DNA of 64,000 bases from Bacillota bacterium (GTDB lineage Bacteria > Bacillota > Clostridia > DSM-8532). The stretch spans positions 62,001 to 126,000 of the forward strand of contig JAEZLR010000029.1 of NCBI GenBank assembly GCA_023415205.1, written 5' to 3'. The translations under genes and the position numbers were made by a program. Below the pieces are notes generated by a model. The model was not told the DNA's origin. It saw only the letters and a list, made by a program, of their open reading frames with translations, and did no database searches. This document shows, one piece after another, positions 24,730 to 33,833 of this stretch; position 1 is the first letter of the stretch, and each line of letters begins with the position of its first letter.

Positions 24730-26568
24730 ATGAAGTGGTTTTATAATCTAAAAATCGCTACCAAGCTTATTATCGGCTTTATTATCGTTGCTGCCATTGC
24801 AGGGGTAGTGGGAGTAGTCGGTATTGTAAATATTCAGGAAATGGATACATTGAACACAGATATGTATGAGCTAAACACCACTCCGATCCCTCAGATTACA
24901 TCGGTTCAGAACGCGTATAATCAAACCCGGGTAGCTATAAGAGATTTGCTTCTGGACAAAGACCAAGCCGCCAAGGAAGGCTACATAAGCTTAATCGAAA
25001 CAAACTTAAATACAATGAAGACGAGCCTAGCAGAGTTTATGCTGACGCTGCGGGTTGAAGAAGGTAAGGTTTTGGCTCGAGACCTTGAATCCGCCATTTC
25101 GTTATATGAATCCTATCTGGACAAACAGTTCGGTCTGATCAACTCCCAAAAGTATGACGAGGCTTACAGTAACATGCAGGGTGAGGGCATGCAAATAGCC
25201 AGTGCTGTTAACGATCCAATTGATGCACTTATAAGCCTTAAGGTTGATTTGGCAAAACAGAAATTTGATGCAAATACGGTTGCCGCAAACACGGCTATCT
25301 TTACAATGCTTGCTGTGGTCCTTGTGGGTGTGGTAATAGCCATTGTCCTGGGACTCTTTATCTCTCGTATTATCAGCAAACCCATAGGTGCCATGGTCAA
25401 GGTTTCCGGCAAACTGGCTGTGGGAGATGTAAATGTCAACATTGATGTTCATTCCCAGGATGAAATAGGCATGCTTGCAAAATCCTTCGAAACCCTTATT
25501 GCCAGCACCCGAGAGCAAGCCCTTATTGCAGAAAAAATTGCTGACGGTGATTTGACTGTGAATGTGAGTGTACGGTCAGAAAATGACCTTCTGGGCAAAA
25601 AGCTCCGCGAATTGGTGGAGAATAACAATGAAGTGCTCACCAATATCAGTGGGGCTTCTGAGCAGGTAGCCTCAGGGTCAAAACAGGTGTCGGACTCCAG
25701 TATGGCCCTTTCACAAGGGGCAACCGAACAAGCCAGTTCCATTGAAGAGCTGACAGCCTCCCTGGAGGAAATATCCGCCCAGACCAAGCTTAACGCTCAA
25801 AACGCCGATCAGGCAAACCAGCTTGCTGAAAACGCTAAATCGAATGCTTCTCAGGGTAACGCTCATATGAAGGACATGCTCAAGGCTATGGATGAAATCA
25901 ATGTATCCTCCAGCAATATCTATAAAATCATTAAGGTTATTGACGATATTGCCTTCCAGACAAATATTCTCGCCTTGAATGCAGCCGTTGAGGCAGCCAG
26001 AGCAGGACAGCATGGAAAAGGCTTCGCTGTGGTCGCAGAAGAAGTGAGGACCCTTGCCGCCCGCTCAGCTAATGCTGCAAAAGAAACCGCTGATATGATT
26101 GAGGGTTCCATAAAGAAGGTAGAAGGCGGAACCAGGATTGCAAAGGAAACAGCAGATGCTTTGGTTGAAATTGTCAACGGTATAGATAAAGTTGCCGTTC
26201 TTGTCAATGACATTGCCGTGGCCTCCAATGAACAGGCTACCGGAATCAATCAGATCAATCAAGGAATCATGCAGGTATCACAGGTTGTTCAGACCAATTC
26301 GGCGACATCACAGGAAAGCGCCGCCGCCAGTGAAGAACTATCCAGTCAGGCCGCCTTGCTTAAGGAAATGGTGAGCAAATTCAGATTGCAAAAGGTCGGC
26401 AGATCCTATGGCAAGCTGGAGGATCTCAATCCCGAAGTTCTTAAAATGCTTGAAAACATGTCTGATCAGCGAAAAAACAACCGACCCTATAGCGATGATG
26501 CAATGGGTGAGGCCGTCACTTCTAAGGCCAACATTTCCCTAAGCGATAAGGAATTCGGAAAGTATTAG
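24730..26568 (+). CDS. Methyl-accepting chemotaxis protein
   Basis: A 612-residue transmembrane chemoreceptor. An N-terminal helix (about 12-33) and a second one (about 188-212, MLAVVLVGVVIAIVLGLFI) bracket a helical 4HB-type sensor domain. A HAMP domain follows, then a HAMP-like segment (KIADGDLTVNVSVRSENDLLG) and the cytoplasmic signalling domain with its hairpin tip IAFQTNILALNAAVEAARAGQHGKGFAVVAEEVRTLA. The ligand is not predictable from sequence. The C-terminal 50 residues are a polar tail without the NWETF pentapeptide. It is coupled with cheW upstream. Confidence 0.95.
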   Translation: MKWFYNLKIATKLIIGFIIVAAIAGVVGVVGIVNIQEMDTLNTDMYELNTTPIPQITSVQNAYNQTRVAIRDLLLDKDQAAKEGYISLIETNLNTMKTSLAEFMLTLRVEEGKVLARDLESAISLYESYLDKQFGLINSQKYDEAYSNMQGEGMQIASAVNDPIDALISLKVDLAKQKFDANTVAANTAIFTMLAVVLVGVVIAIVLGLFISRIISKPIGAMVKVSGKLAVGDVNVNIDVHSQDEIGMLAKSFETLIASTREQALIAEKIADGDLTVNVSVRSENDLLGKKLRELVENNNEVLTNISGASEQVASGSKQVSDSSMALSQGATEQASSIEELTASLEEISAQTKLNAQNADQANQLAENAKSNASQGNAHMKDMLKAMDEINVSSSNIYKIIKVIDDIAFQTNILALNAAVEAARAGQHGKGFAVVAEEVRTLAARSANAAKETADMIEGSIKKVEGGTRIAKETADALVEIVNGIDKVAVLVNDIAVASNEQATGINQINQGIMQVSQVVQTNSATSQESAAASEELSSQAALLKEMVSKFRLQKVGRSYGKLEDLNPEVLKMLENMSDQRKNNRPYSDDAMGEAVTSKANISLSDKEFGKY

Positions 26569-26585
26569 CCGAAGCATCTTGGCAA

Positions 26586-26620
26586 GGGGGCAGAGACTAG
26601 TGGATAGTCCCTCTCCCCCC
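26586..26620 (+). terminator. Possible terminator after the mcp gene
   Basis: GGGGG...ACTA pairs with TAGT...CCCCC with a bulge, giving a strong GC-rich hairpin 18 nt after the stop codon. The following bases (TTCGTCAT) are poor in T, so efficiency is uncertain. Confidence 0.5.
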
Positions 26621-26694
26621 TTCGTCATAGATCGGGAGCATGCTAAATTACCTGGATGCGGGCTGGGTGCGGTGTTGTAGCAATGAGATATTCC

Positions 26695-26724
26695 TTGACA
26701 GCATGAAAAGTCCTATCGTATAAT
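26695..26724 (+). promoter_or_regulatory. Promoter of tRNA-Arg
   Basis: A perfect -35 TTGACA at 26695-26700 and a perfect -10 TATAAT at 26719-26724 with an 18-nt spacer. The mature tRNA begins 16 nt after the -10 box. Confidence 0.85.
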
Positions 26725-26739
26725 AATTGTTGCACTTAT

Positions 26740-26816
26740 GCGCCCGTAGCTCAGTAGGATAGAGCACAAGTTTCCTAAACTTGGTGTCGCACGTTCGATT
26801 CGTGTCGGGCGTACCA
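26740..26816 (+). tRNA. tRNA-Arg (anticodon CCT)
   Basis: The sequence folds as a complete cloverleaf: acceptor arms GCGCCCG and CGGGCGT, D-arm GCTC...GAGC, anticodon arm CAAGT-TTCCTAA-ACTTG with anticodon CCT, T-arm CACG-TTCGATT-CGTG and an encoded CCA end. It reads AGG codons. The first pair is a G-U wobble. It has its own promoter and terminator. Confidence 0.95.
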
Positions 26817-26826
26817 GTAAAAAAAA

Positions 26827-26862
26827 GAGCGATCTCAACATCCATTGAGATAGCTCTTTTTT
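26827..26862. terminator. Bidirectional terminator after tRNA-Arg
   Basis: GAGC(G)ATCTCAA pairs with TTGAGAT(A)GCTC around a 6-nt loop; TTTTTT follows on the + strand and AAAAAA precedes it, so it can also end the minus-strand genes arriving from 26947. Confidence 0.9.
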
Positions 26863-26946
26863 ATGCTAATCAATTAATGAGGAATTGAAATCCTCCAAAC
26901 TTGCTCCCTGCGGAATTTGGTTGTTTATAGAAAGATAACGCTTAAG

Positions 26947-27726
26947 CTATGTATAGCTATTCCGCTTCATTTCTAGATAGTTCTTCTTAAGCCAACAGGA
27001 AAAGGGCCCTTTTTTTATGATCCAGGTGGGAGTTACCAAATATCGATAATTCTCTCGAATGGACTTAATCTCTTCAAGCTCTACCTCAACACTTTCTGCT
27101 ACCGCCTCAGGCATGCCATAGCTAAGGAGGCTTTTATAGAGGGGGTGTCGCTTGTAATTATATCTCAGAATCAGCTTAATGATTTGATATAACGTAAAAC
27201 ATACGAGACCCGAAGCAAACAGCATTTTAATCCTAGCATCCTGCATCGGGGCACCGGTGGAATCCAGCATAATAGGCAGAACGTTTCCCTCAACCCCTCT
27301 TGTGTTAAGGTTAAGGATGATTTGTCTCCTTACCGCGTCAGGCAAGGTCAGCACAACTCCCTGGGAGCGATAGGTTTTTAAGGGCTGCTTTGAAATGATA
27401 GGAAGCAATCCTTCTTCCGTTTTAATAACATCATAATTGGCCGTAAGGATGGAGCCCTCAAGGATGCTATAAGAGATATCCCCCACAGGAATCAGCGCGT
27501 TCCCCGTGACTTCAACGAAATAAACCTGATTTTTTTCACTCATGTAAACCAGTGAAGGCTCTTTCAGGCTTCGCCCCCCCACATCAAAAGGACCAAAGAA
27601 TATATTGTAGAAATGATGCAGGTTATTTACTAAAACAAAGGAGGTTGCAAGGACAAGGAGGCTATTGAAGATGAGATAGCGCAGGTTGGTTTTTTTGATT
27701 AATGCCATAATCATGGTATCCTTCAT
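26947..27726 (-). CDS. Two-pass membrane protein of unknown function
   Basis: A 259-residue protein I cannot assign to a named function. One membrane helix lies near residues 15-35 (YLIFNSLLVLATSFVLV) and another near 165-185 (IKMLFASGLVCFTLYQIIKLIL). The roughly 130 residues between them are likely outside the cell and beta-rich; the tail is cytoplasmic with an acidic helix (AESVEVELEEIKSIRENY). ATG at 27726 has GGGGG 8 nt upstream. It follows a zinc-ribbon gene by 12 nt, so the two probably form an operon. Confidence 0.8.
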   Translation of the reverse strand: MKDTMIMALIKKTNLRYLIFNSLLVLATSFVLVNNLHHFYNIFFGPFDVGGRSLKEPSLVYMSEKNQVYFVEVTGNALIPVGDISYSILEGSILTANYDVIKTEEGLLPIISKQPLKTYRSQGVVLTLPDAVRRQIILNLNTRGVEGNVLPIMLDSTGAPMQDARIKMLFASGLVCFTLYQIIKLILRYNYKRHPLYKSLLSYGMPEAVAESVEVELEEIKSIRENYRYLVTPTWIIKKGPFSCWLKKNYLEMKRNSYT

Positions 27727-27738
27727 GGATAACACCCC

Positions 27739-28125
27739 CTATAGGTCATAAAGGCCTTTATGCCTAAGTCGAACTTGTTGGGAATTTTTGCTTTTACATG
27801 CACCACACAGGGGTATGCTCACTGAGAAGGTTCGATAATCTGTATTCCTACCCAGAAGTTTTAACAGAATAATAATGGGCCAAAAAATGTATTTAAGGTA
27901 TTCTATGGGAGTATCTTGATCCAACCGGATTTTTTCATTAATTTTAAGAACCTGCTTTGCTTCTTTTCCGCATATGGCACACTCACAAGATGCCCTTCCC
28001 GGGCCAAGGGGCTGGGTGGCTTTTCTAAGGGAGACCGTTGATTCGGGTTTTGCCTTGCAAAGAGGACAACACCCGCTAGTGTCAGGGATGATAAAGCTTT
28101 TACATCCTTTACAGAAGAACGCCAT
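27739..28125 (-). CDS. Zinc-ribbon protein with a hydrophobic segment, function unknown
   Basis: A 128-residue protein with paired cysteine knuckles: CKGCKSF...CCPLCKAK at the start, CECAICGKE near 47 and CGACKS near 110. A short hydrophobic stretch near 79-90 (YIFWPIIILLKLLG) may be a membrane-embedded helix. The arrangement resembles small zinc-ribbon proteins that adjoin membrane partners, but I do not recognise the family. It is cotranscribed with the membrane protein that follows. Confidence 0.75.
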   Translation of the reverse strand: MAFFCKGCKSFIIPDTSGCCPLCKAKPESTVSLRKATQPLGPGRASCECAICGKEAKQVLKINEKIRLDQDTPIEYLKYIFWPIIILLKLLGRNTDYRTFSVSIPLCGACKSKNSQQVRLRHKGLYDL

Positions 28126-28220
28126 AGCTACTCCTTAATTAGAGGAAACCGTTTTCTTCTTATTATAGTTTGCTTACCAAAATCCGTCAACAAAAGAAAA
28201 TATCCTCTGGGGGGGAAGAA

Positions 28221-28262
28221 AACAAAGCAGGCCTTCATCCTCTAGGAATGAAAGCCTGGGCT
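28221..28262 (-). terminator. Terminator after the GNAT gene
   Basis: On the minus strand CAGGCTTTCAT pairs with ATGAAGGCCTG (10 of 11) around a 9-nt loop, with an outer CAAAGC/GCTTTG extension, followed by the T-rich TTTTCTTC. It lies about 40 nt after the GNAT stop. Confidence 0.7.
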
Positions 28263-28296
28263 TTGCCATAAAAATGAATGGTCTTTATTAGATTTG

Positions 28297-28740
28297 CTAT
28301 TTCATATCATAGGTGAACCCACGCTTGACATCCCCGTTAAATCCAAGGCTCAGATAGAATCTATGGGCATCCTCCCGTTGGCTTGCACTAAGCAGAATCA
28401 CCTTATAGCATCCCTGCTTTCTGGCATAATCCAGAAGAAGCTCCATAGTTTCACGGCCATACCCGCGACGGCGAACCGAAGGATGGGTGACCACATTTTC
28501 AATGACGGCATAAGGTCTTCCTGCACGGGTAAGGTTGGGGATAATTGCCAAATTGCTTGTAGCCACCAGATGTCCGTCTTCTTCAGCAACAGCATAACGA
28601 TAGGTTTCAGGATTGTTCATGATTTGATCCCAAACCAATTTAAGCTGATTTATGGTCGCCAATGTATCATCCGGAACCAAAACCTCATAAAGATCCATGA
28701 TCCCCTCAAGATCGTCATATCGTGCAAACCGTGCGCACAT
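28297..28740 (-). CDS. GNAT-family N-acetyltransferase
   Basis: A 147-residue single-domain acetyltransferase that uses acetyl-CoA; the acceptor is unknown. The acetyl-CoA binding motif A is clear: VIENVVTHPSVRRRGYGRETMELLLDYARKQGC with the RRRGYG loop, followed by the usual motif B ending REDAHRFYLSLGF. GGGAGGGAAAG precedes the ATG. It may be cotranscribed with the ABC exporter pair upstream (15 nt gap). Confidence 0.88.
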   Translation of the reverse strand: MCARFARYDDLEGIMDLYEVLVPDDTLATINQLKLVWDQIMNNPETYRYAVAEEDGHLVATSNLAIIPNLTRAGRPYAVIENVVTHPSVRRRGYGRETMELLLDYARKQGCYKVILLSASQREDAHRFYLSLGFNGDVKRGFTYDMK

Positions 28741-28755
28741 CTACTTTCCCTCCCG

Positions 28756-30321
28756 TCAACCGGCTGATTCCAGGTTATTGAGAATACCGGAAGAAAACAT
28801 GAAGAGGGTCAATGCCAGAATAAAACTCCATCCGCCCATGGTGACGATCATTAATAGCTGGATTTCAGTGATACTATATAGAATGGCTCCACCGATGATT
28901 CCTGGCAACAGAACCAGCAGAGACACGATGGCCTTGATAAAGATTAACAGGGTCTTGCTATGAACCCATCCAAACAATCTTCGGCTGAGTACATCGTTAT
29001 AAATATATACAGCTCCAAAGGCAACATAGGAGAAAATACAGGCCAGGATCGTCAGAACATCACCCTTAAATAATATGCCTGCCAAAATGAAAAGAAGGCT
29101 CCCATCCACCAGATTTTTCAGGTGCTCGCTCAGAGTGACATAGAAGAGCTTATTAAGGGATGAAGCCGGGATGAGAAATATGTAGGGCCTTTCCATTTCT
29201 AAATTGAGTCTCCCCTGCATCTGAAAGAGCATCAACATATAAACACTAAAACAAAGGACCAAAAATAGCCCCATATCACCTATTTCTTCGGGCATCACAA
29301 ACTTGAAGATCAGGGAGGAAAAGATAATAACAAGGGAGGTCCTGTCAAACATGAAGAATAAAGAAGTCTTCCGTAACTCAAGAAGATGCTTGGTGAAGAT
29401 GGCCTGGCCACCAACGCCTTTAATCCTTTGGTTGACCTTGTCCTTTACCTTGAGATTAAAGGACATGTTCCGTCCCTCGCGTTTGGCCTTGTATGCAGCC
29501 TCCACATAATCTGTCCCCTCAAGAACATCCTCATAATAGTCCAGGTTCATACGGTAGAGGGCAATGGAAGCACCCAAAATCAGAAGCAGCATCCCAACGG
29601 CCCCTACATAGAATTCTGTGGTAATTTCGCCCACGGCTGCCGCCGCGATTGACCCCGTCCATCCAATAACAGGGAAATAATGGGCAACAGGATGATTGAA
29701 CACCTGGTCTATCGAGACGAGAATGTCCTTAGTCTGAACAATACTGAGAAGGAACAGCACACCAACAGCCACCGCACCCATATCAAAGATGCGTTTTACC
29801 AGCTTCTTGCGAGATTTCTCCTTGGAAGCCCAGGAATAGATAACCATGCCTATCAAGGGATACGCCAGTGCATAGGCCACCACAGCCAGCAGAATGACAG
29901 CCACCCCGTAAGGCTTCATAACAAAGTTATTTCTTAAATTAGGGATTTGGCACAGGGCCAGAAAAAGCAACAAGAAGGTCCCGCCAATTTGCTTGATAAA
30001 GCCATAAAGCAGTACCTGGTTAGGCTTGATCGGCGCTGTAAAGATCAAATTAACATCACTTAGTCGGAAATAGGTGCTTCCTTTATCAACTCCCAGCTTG
30101 AGGGTGGTATAGTAAAGAAAGGTGAATACCAGCATCATAATTCCCTTGAACAACTCTGGTGGGGCATTTCTTATCATACCACTGGGTATAAAAGCAGCCA
30201 CGAACATTCCAATAATAAAAACCAGGGCAAAAAGGTATCCTATCAGCACAATAGGCTTCTTGAAAGCCCCTTTTACGAGATTTTTGAGGGTGGTTTTTAA
30301 AAGGTAAACAATCGGACTCAT
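28756..30321 (-). CDS. ABC exporter membrane protein
   Basis: A 521-residue protein with about ten or more hydrophobic segments, of the putative ABC-exporter permease family found in Clostridia. It starts with a cytoplasmic amphipathic region (TTLKNLVKGAFKKPIVLIGYLFAL) and has the RLSDVNLIFTAPIKPNQVLLYGFIKQ cytoplasmic stretch typical of that group. Its substrate is unknown. It overlaps the ATPase gene by 4 nt, so the two are translationally coupled and should form one transporter. Confidence 0.85.
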   Translation of the reverse strand: MSPIVYLLKTTLKNLVKGAFKKPIVLIGYLFALVFIIGMFVAAFIPSGMIRNAPPELFKGIMMLVFTFLYYTTLKLGVDKGSTYFRLSDVNLIFTAPIKPNQVLLYGFIKQIGGTFLLLFLALCQIPNLRNNFVMKPYGVAVILLAVVAYALAYPLIGMVIYSWASKEKSRKKLVKRIFDMGAVAVGVLFLLSIVQTKDILVSIDQVFNHPVAHYFPVIGWTGSIAAAAVGEITTEFYVGAVGMLLLILGASIALYRMNLDYYEDVLEGTDYVEAAYKAKREGRNMSFNLKVKDKVNQRIKGVGGQAIFTKHLLELRKTSLFFMFDRTSLVIIFSSLIFKFVMPEEIGDMGLFLVLCFSVYMLMLFQMQGRLNLEMERPYIFLIPASSLNKLFYVTLSEHLKNLVDGSLLFILAGILFKGDVLTILACIFSYVAFGAVYIYNDVLSRRLFGWVHSKTLLIFIKAIVSLLVLLPGIIGGAILYSITEIQLLMIVTMGGWSFILALTLFMFSSGILNNLESAG

Positions 30322-31034
30322 GCACTCTCCCCCTCTTTTTCTGGTTCAGTGACCGAGAAGAAGATTTGTTCAAGTGATTCGCCGCTAGCTGTCATTTCAT
30401 CCCGAGTGCGGTTAAAGACAATCTCACCCTTGTTCATAATGAGGACCTTATCCCATACTTCATCCACAGAATCAATAATATGGGTACTGATCAAAACAGC
30501 ACACCCCATGTTTTTGAGCTCAAGGAAAAGATCTTTGAGCTCTTTAATGGCTTTAGGGTCCAGACCAATCATAGGCTCGTCAAACATAACCATTTTGGGC
30601 TTGATTAAAAGACCACAACAGATGGAAACCTTCTGCTGCATACCCTTGGAAAGCTCTTTGCCAACCTTCTTCTTTTTGTCATCCATATCGAAACGGGTAA
30701 GGAGGGCATTCGCATTATCCTCCCAATCCTTAAGGCCATAGGCGCGAGCTATAAACTCTAAATGTTCCCAAACGGTAAGGGTCTCATAGAGAGCCGGCGT
30801 CTCAGGAATATAGCCAAAAACCCGTTTTGCCTCAATACTCTTACTTTCCTTACCATCAATCTCAATTTTCCCCTCAAAACGTAGTAGACCGGCAATTGAT
30901 TTGATGGTGGTACTTTTACCGGCACCATTGGGTCCTAAGAGAACCCCAATTTCACCGGCTTTCACCTCGAAAGAGGCCTTGTTGACAGCCAGAACCTTTT
31001 CGTACTTCTTTGACAGATTTTTAACTTTTAACAT
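30318..31034 (-). CDS. ABC transporter ATP-binding protein
   Basis: A 238-residue nucleotide-binding subunit with Walker A GPNGAGKST (about 34-42), signature LSKGMQQKVSI (about 127), Walker B MVMFDEPMIGLDP and the switch His in STHIIDSV. It pairs with the adjacent membrane protein, whose start it overlaps. It is an ABC-2-type export ATPase of the drug/antibiotic-efflux class; direction of transport is inferred from that class. Confidence 0.93.
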   Translation of the reverse strand: MLKVKNLSKKYEKVLAVNKASFEVKAGEIGVLLGPNGAGKSTTIKSIAGLLRFEGKIEIDGKESKSIEAKRVFGYIPETPALYETLTVWEHLEFIARAYGLKDWEDNANALLTRFDMDDKKKKVGKELSKGMQQKVSICCGLLIKPKMVMFDEPMIGLDPKAIKELKDLFLELKNMGCAVLISTHIIDSVDEVWDKVLIMNKGEIVFNRTRDEMTASGESLEQIFFSVTEPEKEGESA

Positions 31035-31117
31035 CTTGATCCTCCAGTATTAATTTTCTTCGTTATGCCTGCCAAAAAGCCCAACATCGGGTGAAATTCA
31101 TGAAGATTAAGCAACAA

Positions 31118-31618
31118 TCAAGCTCCGCAGCACTTTTTATACTTTTTCCCGCTTCCACAGGGGCAGGGTTCATTTCTCCCCACTTTATTACTCACCGCAC
31201 GATGATCCTCGTTGAATTTTTTTCTGATGTTGGTACGTTCTTCAGCCGTGAGCAAAGCATCCCATTCCTGCAACTCATAAAGCCAATTGGCCTTGGCATT
31301 GAGCATATTGTAGTAAAGCTTGTCAAGAACAATATTGGCCTTAATTTCGCTTTCCTCAGTCAGGGACTCAAGTTCCAGCTCGGTCTCAAGGCTCGTATTG
31401 ATACCATCCAAAAAGCCCATGAAAGTTAGATTATCCATATCGTAGATCTTTGCAAGATCATTAAGACGGCCCTCCAGGACGGTCGAGGCCGAGGCCGAGG
31501 CCAGAATAGCCTTGTAGGCTTCTGTTTCCTGGCTCAAATAATTCTTGAAAAACTTCTCATTTTCTGGGCTGCTGCTCTGGTTCTCCAGCTTATTTTGCCA
31601 TTGACTAAAAAGACTCAT
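31118..31618 (-). CDS. SEC-C motif protein
   Basis: A 166-residue cytoplasmic protein whose last 22 residues are a SEC-C zinc motif (VGRNEPCPCGSGKKYKKCCG), like the tail of SecA that binds SecB or ribosomes. The rest is helical (LSQETEAYKAILASASASTVLEGRLNDLAKIYDMDN). The role is not established; a link to protein quality control or the ribosome is only suggested by the motif. It stands alone between the ABC exporter and argS. Confidence 0.88.
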   Translation of the reverse strand: MSLFSQWQNKLENQSSSPENEKFFKNYLSQETEAYKAILASASASTVLEGRLNDLAKIYDMDNLTFMGFLDGINTSLETELELESLTEESEIKANIVLDKLYYNMLNAKANWLYELQEWDALLTAEERTNIRKKFNEDHRAVSNKVGRNEPCPCGSGKKYKKCCGA

Positions 31619-31675
31619 GGGTAATATCTCCTCTCATTAAGTACATCCTTCAGTTTTAAAAGTCTGCTCCTGTTT

Positions 31676-33370
31676 CTACATTTTTTCAGGGGCCTGGATG
31701 CTGATAAGCTCCAGAATATTGCGTATAACAATACGGGTGCAATCCACCAAAATCAGGCGGGCCATCATCAGTTCGTCTTCTTCGCCTCTCACGCGGCAGG
31801 CATTGTAAAAGCTATGGAAGGTTGACGCCACCTCCATGACATAGCGGGTTAGACGGCTGGGCTCCAGGGTTTTAGCAGAAAGCGTCACCTCTTCGGGATA
31901 TTCAGCCAGCCTTCTGATAAGTTCTTCTTCCTCTTTCTCCTTCAACAAGGTCAGGTTGACCTCATTAACAGGCCTGGGCTGAACCCCTTCCTCGCCGAGC
32001 TTTCTCAGAATGCTGCAAATACGGGCATGGGCGTATTGAACATAGAATACAGGGTTTTCATTGGATTGCTTGACGGCCAGATCCAGGTCGAAATCCAGAT
32101 GGCTCCCTGAGGTTTTTAAATTAAAGATAAAGCGTATGGCATCCCGGCCCACTTCCTCCAACAGGTCTCCCAGAGAGATAGCCTTTCCGGTACGCTTGGA
32201 CATGCGGGCGATTTCCCCGTTGCGGTAGAGGCGGACAAGCTGGAACAAAACCACTTCGAGCCTGTCGCTAGCGATGCCGAAGGGCGTCATGGCAGCCTTC
32301 ATGCGGGCCACATGCCCATGATGGTCGGCACCCCACAGGTCGATAGCCCAGTCGTAGTCGCGGATAATAAATTTATTCCGGTGATAGGCAATATCTGCCG
32401 CCATATAGGTAGGGATACCATTGTTACGAACAAGAACCTCATCCTTCTCAAGTCCCAGCTTTTCACCATTGAGCCATATGGCTCCCTCTTTTTCTACGGT
32501 GTATCCGTTTTTGGTGAGAAAGTCCACCGTTTCCGCAACCGCTCCGCTGTCATGAAGGGATTTTTCGGAAAACCATACATCATATTCAATGCCATAGGAG
32601 GCCAGAGTTTCGCGGATTCTCTGAATATTGATGGGAAGAGCATAGTCCACCAGGGCTTGGCGCCTTTCCTCCGGGGTTCTGGAAAGCAGGGCGTCGCCGT
32701 TCTTTTCTATATAGGCCTTGACATGCTCCAGAATATCCTCGCCATGGTAGCCATCCTCGGGGAACACCACCTGATCTTCACCTAAAAAGGCTTGTAAGTA
32801 ACGGGCCTCCAGAGAGAGTCCAAAGCGTTCAATCTGATTACCTGCATCATTAATATAGAATTCCCGGGTGACATCATAACCTGCTTTTTTCAGTACGCTG
32901 GCAATACAGTCACCCAACGCACCGCCCCGGGCGTTTCCCATATGAAGGGGGCCTGTGGGGTTTGCGCTGACAAATTCAACATTGACCTTCTTGCCCTTAC
33001 CCAGCTCCACCTCGCCATAGCGCTCCTGCCGCTCCTGAATGAGTAGAAGGGCGTCATAAAGCCAATTTTTGCGTAGGTAGAAATTGATGAACCCGGGTCC
33101 TGCTATCTCCACTCGATCGATATAGGTTCCGTTAAAATTAAATTCCGGCACCAGGAGTTCTGCGGTTTTCCGGGGAGGGAGCTTGGCCTGCTTTGAAACC
33201 TGCATGGCAATATTGGTGGAAAAATCACCAAAGCCCCGCTCACGCGGTACCTCCACAACCACCTCAGAAAGTGTTAATGGCGGTAGTATGCCCTTTAGCT
33301 CACACGCCGCAAAGGCTTCCCTGGTAACAGAAAGGATTTGCTCCCGTATTTTCTCAAAAATATTGTTCAT
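31676..33370 (-). CDS. argS: Arginyl-tRNA synthetase
   Basis: Charges tRNA-Arg. The 564-residue protein has an N-terminal additional domain, the class I motif in SANPTGPLHMGNARGGALGD (about 125-144), the KMSKS-equivalent MSKRTGKAISL and a C-terminal DALR anticodon-binding domain ending ILELISIQAPEKM. Length is normal. It follows the DUF1934 gene, the order seen with ywiB-argS in Bacillus. Confidence 0.97.
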   Translation of the reverse strand: MNNIFEKIREQILSVTREAFAACELKGILPPLTLSEVVVEVPRERGFGDFSTNIAMQVSKQAKLPPRKTAELLVPEFNFNGTYIDRVEIAGPGFINFYLRKNWLYDALLLIQERQERYGEVELGKGKKVNVEFVSANPTGPLHMGNARGGALGDCIASVLKKAGYDVTREFYINDAGNQIERFGLSLEARYLQAFLGEDQVVFPEDGYHGEDILEHVKAYIEKNGDALLSRTPEERRQALVDYALPINIQRIRETLASYGIEYDVWFSEKSLHDSGAVAETVDFLTKNGYTVEKEGAIWLNGEKLGLEKDEVLVRNNGIPTYMAADIAYHRNKFIIRDYDWAIDLWGADHHGHVARMKAAMTPFGIASDRLEVVLFQLVRLYRNGEIARMSKRTGKAISLGDLLEEVGRDAIRFIFNLKTSGSHLDFDLDLAVKQSNENPVFYVQYAHARICSILRKLGEEGVQPRPVNEVNLTLLKEKEEEELIRRLAEYPEEVTLSAKTLEPSRLTRYVMEVASTFHSFYNACRVRGEEDELMMARLILVDCTRIVIRNILELISIQAPEKM

Positions 33371-33401
33371 TTTAAAAAACCATCCTTTGTTCTATCGAAA
33401 A

Positions 33402-33830
33402 TCAGTTCTTAAGTTCGCTGACACTGACATCCAGGCTGTTTCTTCCGCCATAGGCCCGATTGTACTCCAAAATATAATCCACCTTGATCTTCCCACCTGA
33501 ATCACTAAAATCCACATTGACGTTTTTAGCGGTGATGCCCAGCATAACGCTACCGTATTGAGTATCATAATCGGTCAGGTGGGTTTTTCCCACTTCAAAG
33601 AGCATCATAGAATCCACATTTCCCTGGCGAATAAGGGTCACTGAATCCTGGCTGACCTTCAGGGTGGTGGTGGTTCCATCCAATCCGGTGAGCTGGCTTT
33701 CCTCATAGCTCACGATATACTCATCATTGATACGTATAAGCGTTCCCTCGGTGATGAAGCTCATTTTATCGCTTTCCCCGGTTGCGTCATCTATGACACT
33801 GTTTACTGTAATAAGGACCTGTTTTTCCAC
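33402..33830 (-). CDS. DUF1934 (YwiB-like) beta-barrel protein
   Basis: A 142-residue protein of the DUF1934 family, predicted calycin-like beta-barrel: VLITVNSVIDDATGESDKMSFITEGTL, IVSYEESQLTGLDGTTTTLKV and the closing GGKIKVDYILEYNRAYGGRNSLDVSV. The molecular function is unknown. It lies just upstream of argS, as in many Firmicutes, and 3 nt after ddl, so the three are probably one operon. Confidence 0.9.
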   Translation of the reverse strand: MEKQVLITVNSVIDDATGESDKMSFITEGTLIRINDEYIVSYEESQLTGLDGTTTTLKVSQDSVTLIRQGNVDSMMLFEVGKTHLTDYDTQYGSVMLGITAKNVNVDFSDSGGKIKVDYILEYNRAYGGRNSLDVSVSELKN

Positions 33831-33833
33831 TAG

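Noticed and set aside
26648..26845. Minus-strand open frame of 65 codons
   Set aside because: It is the antisense of tRNA-Arg(CCT) and its promoter, a common false call.
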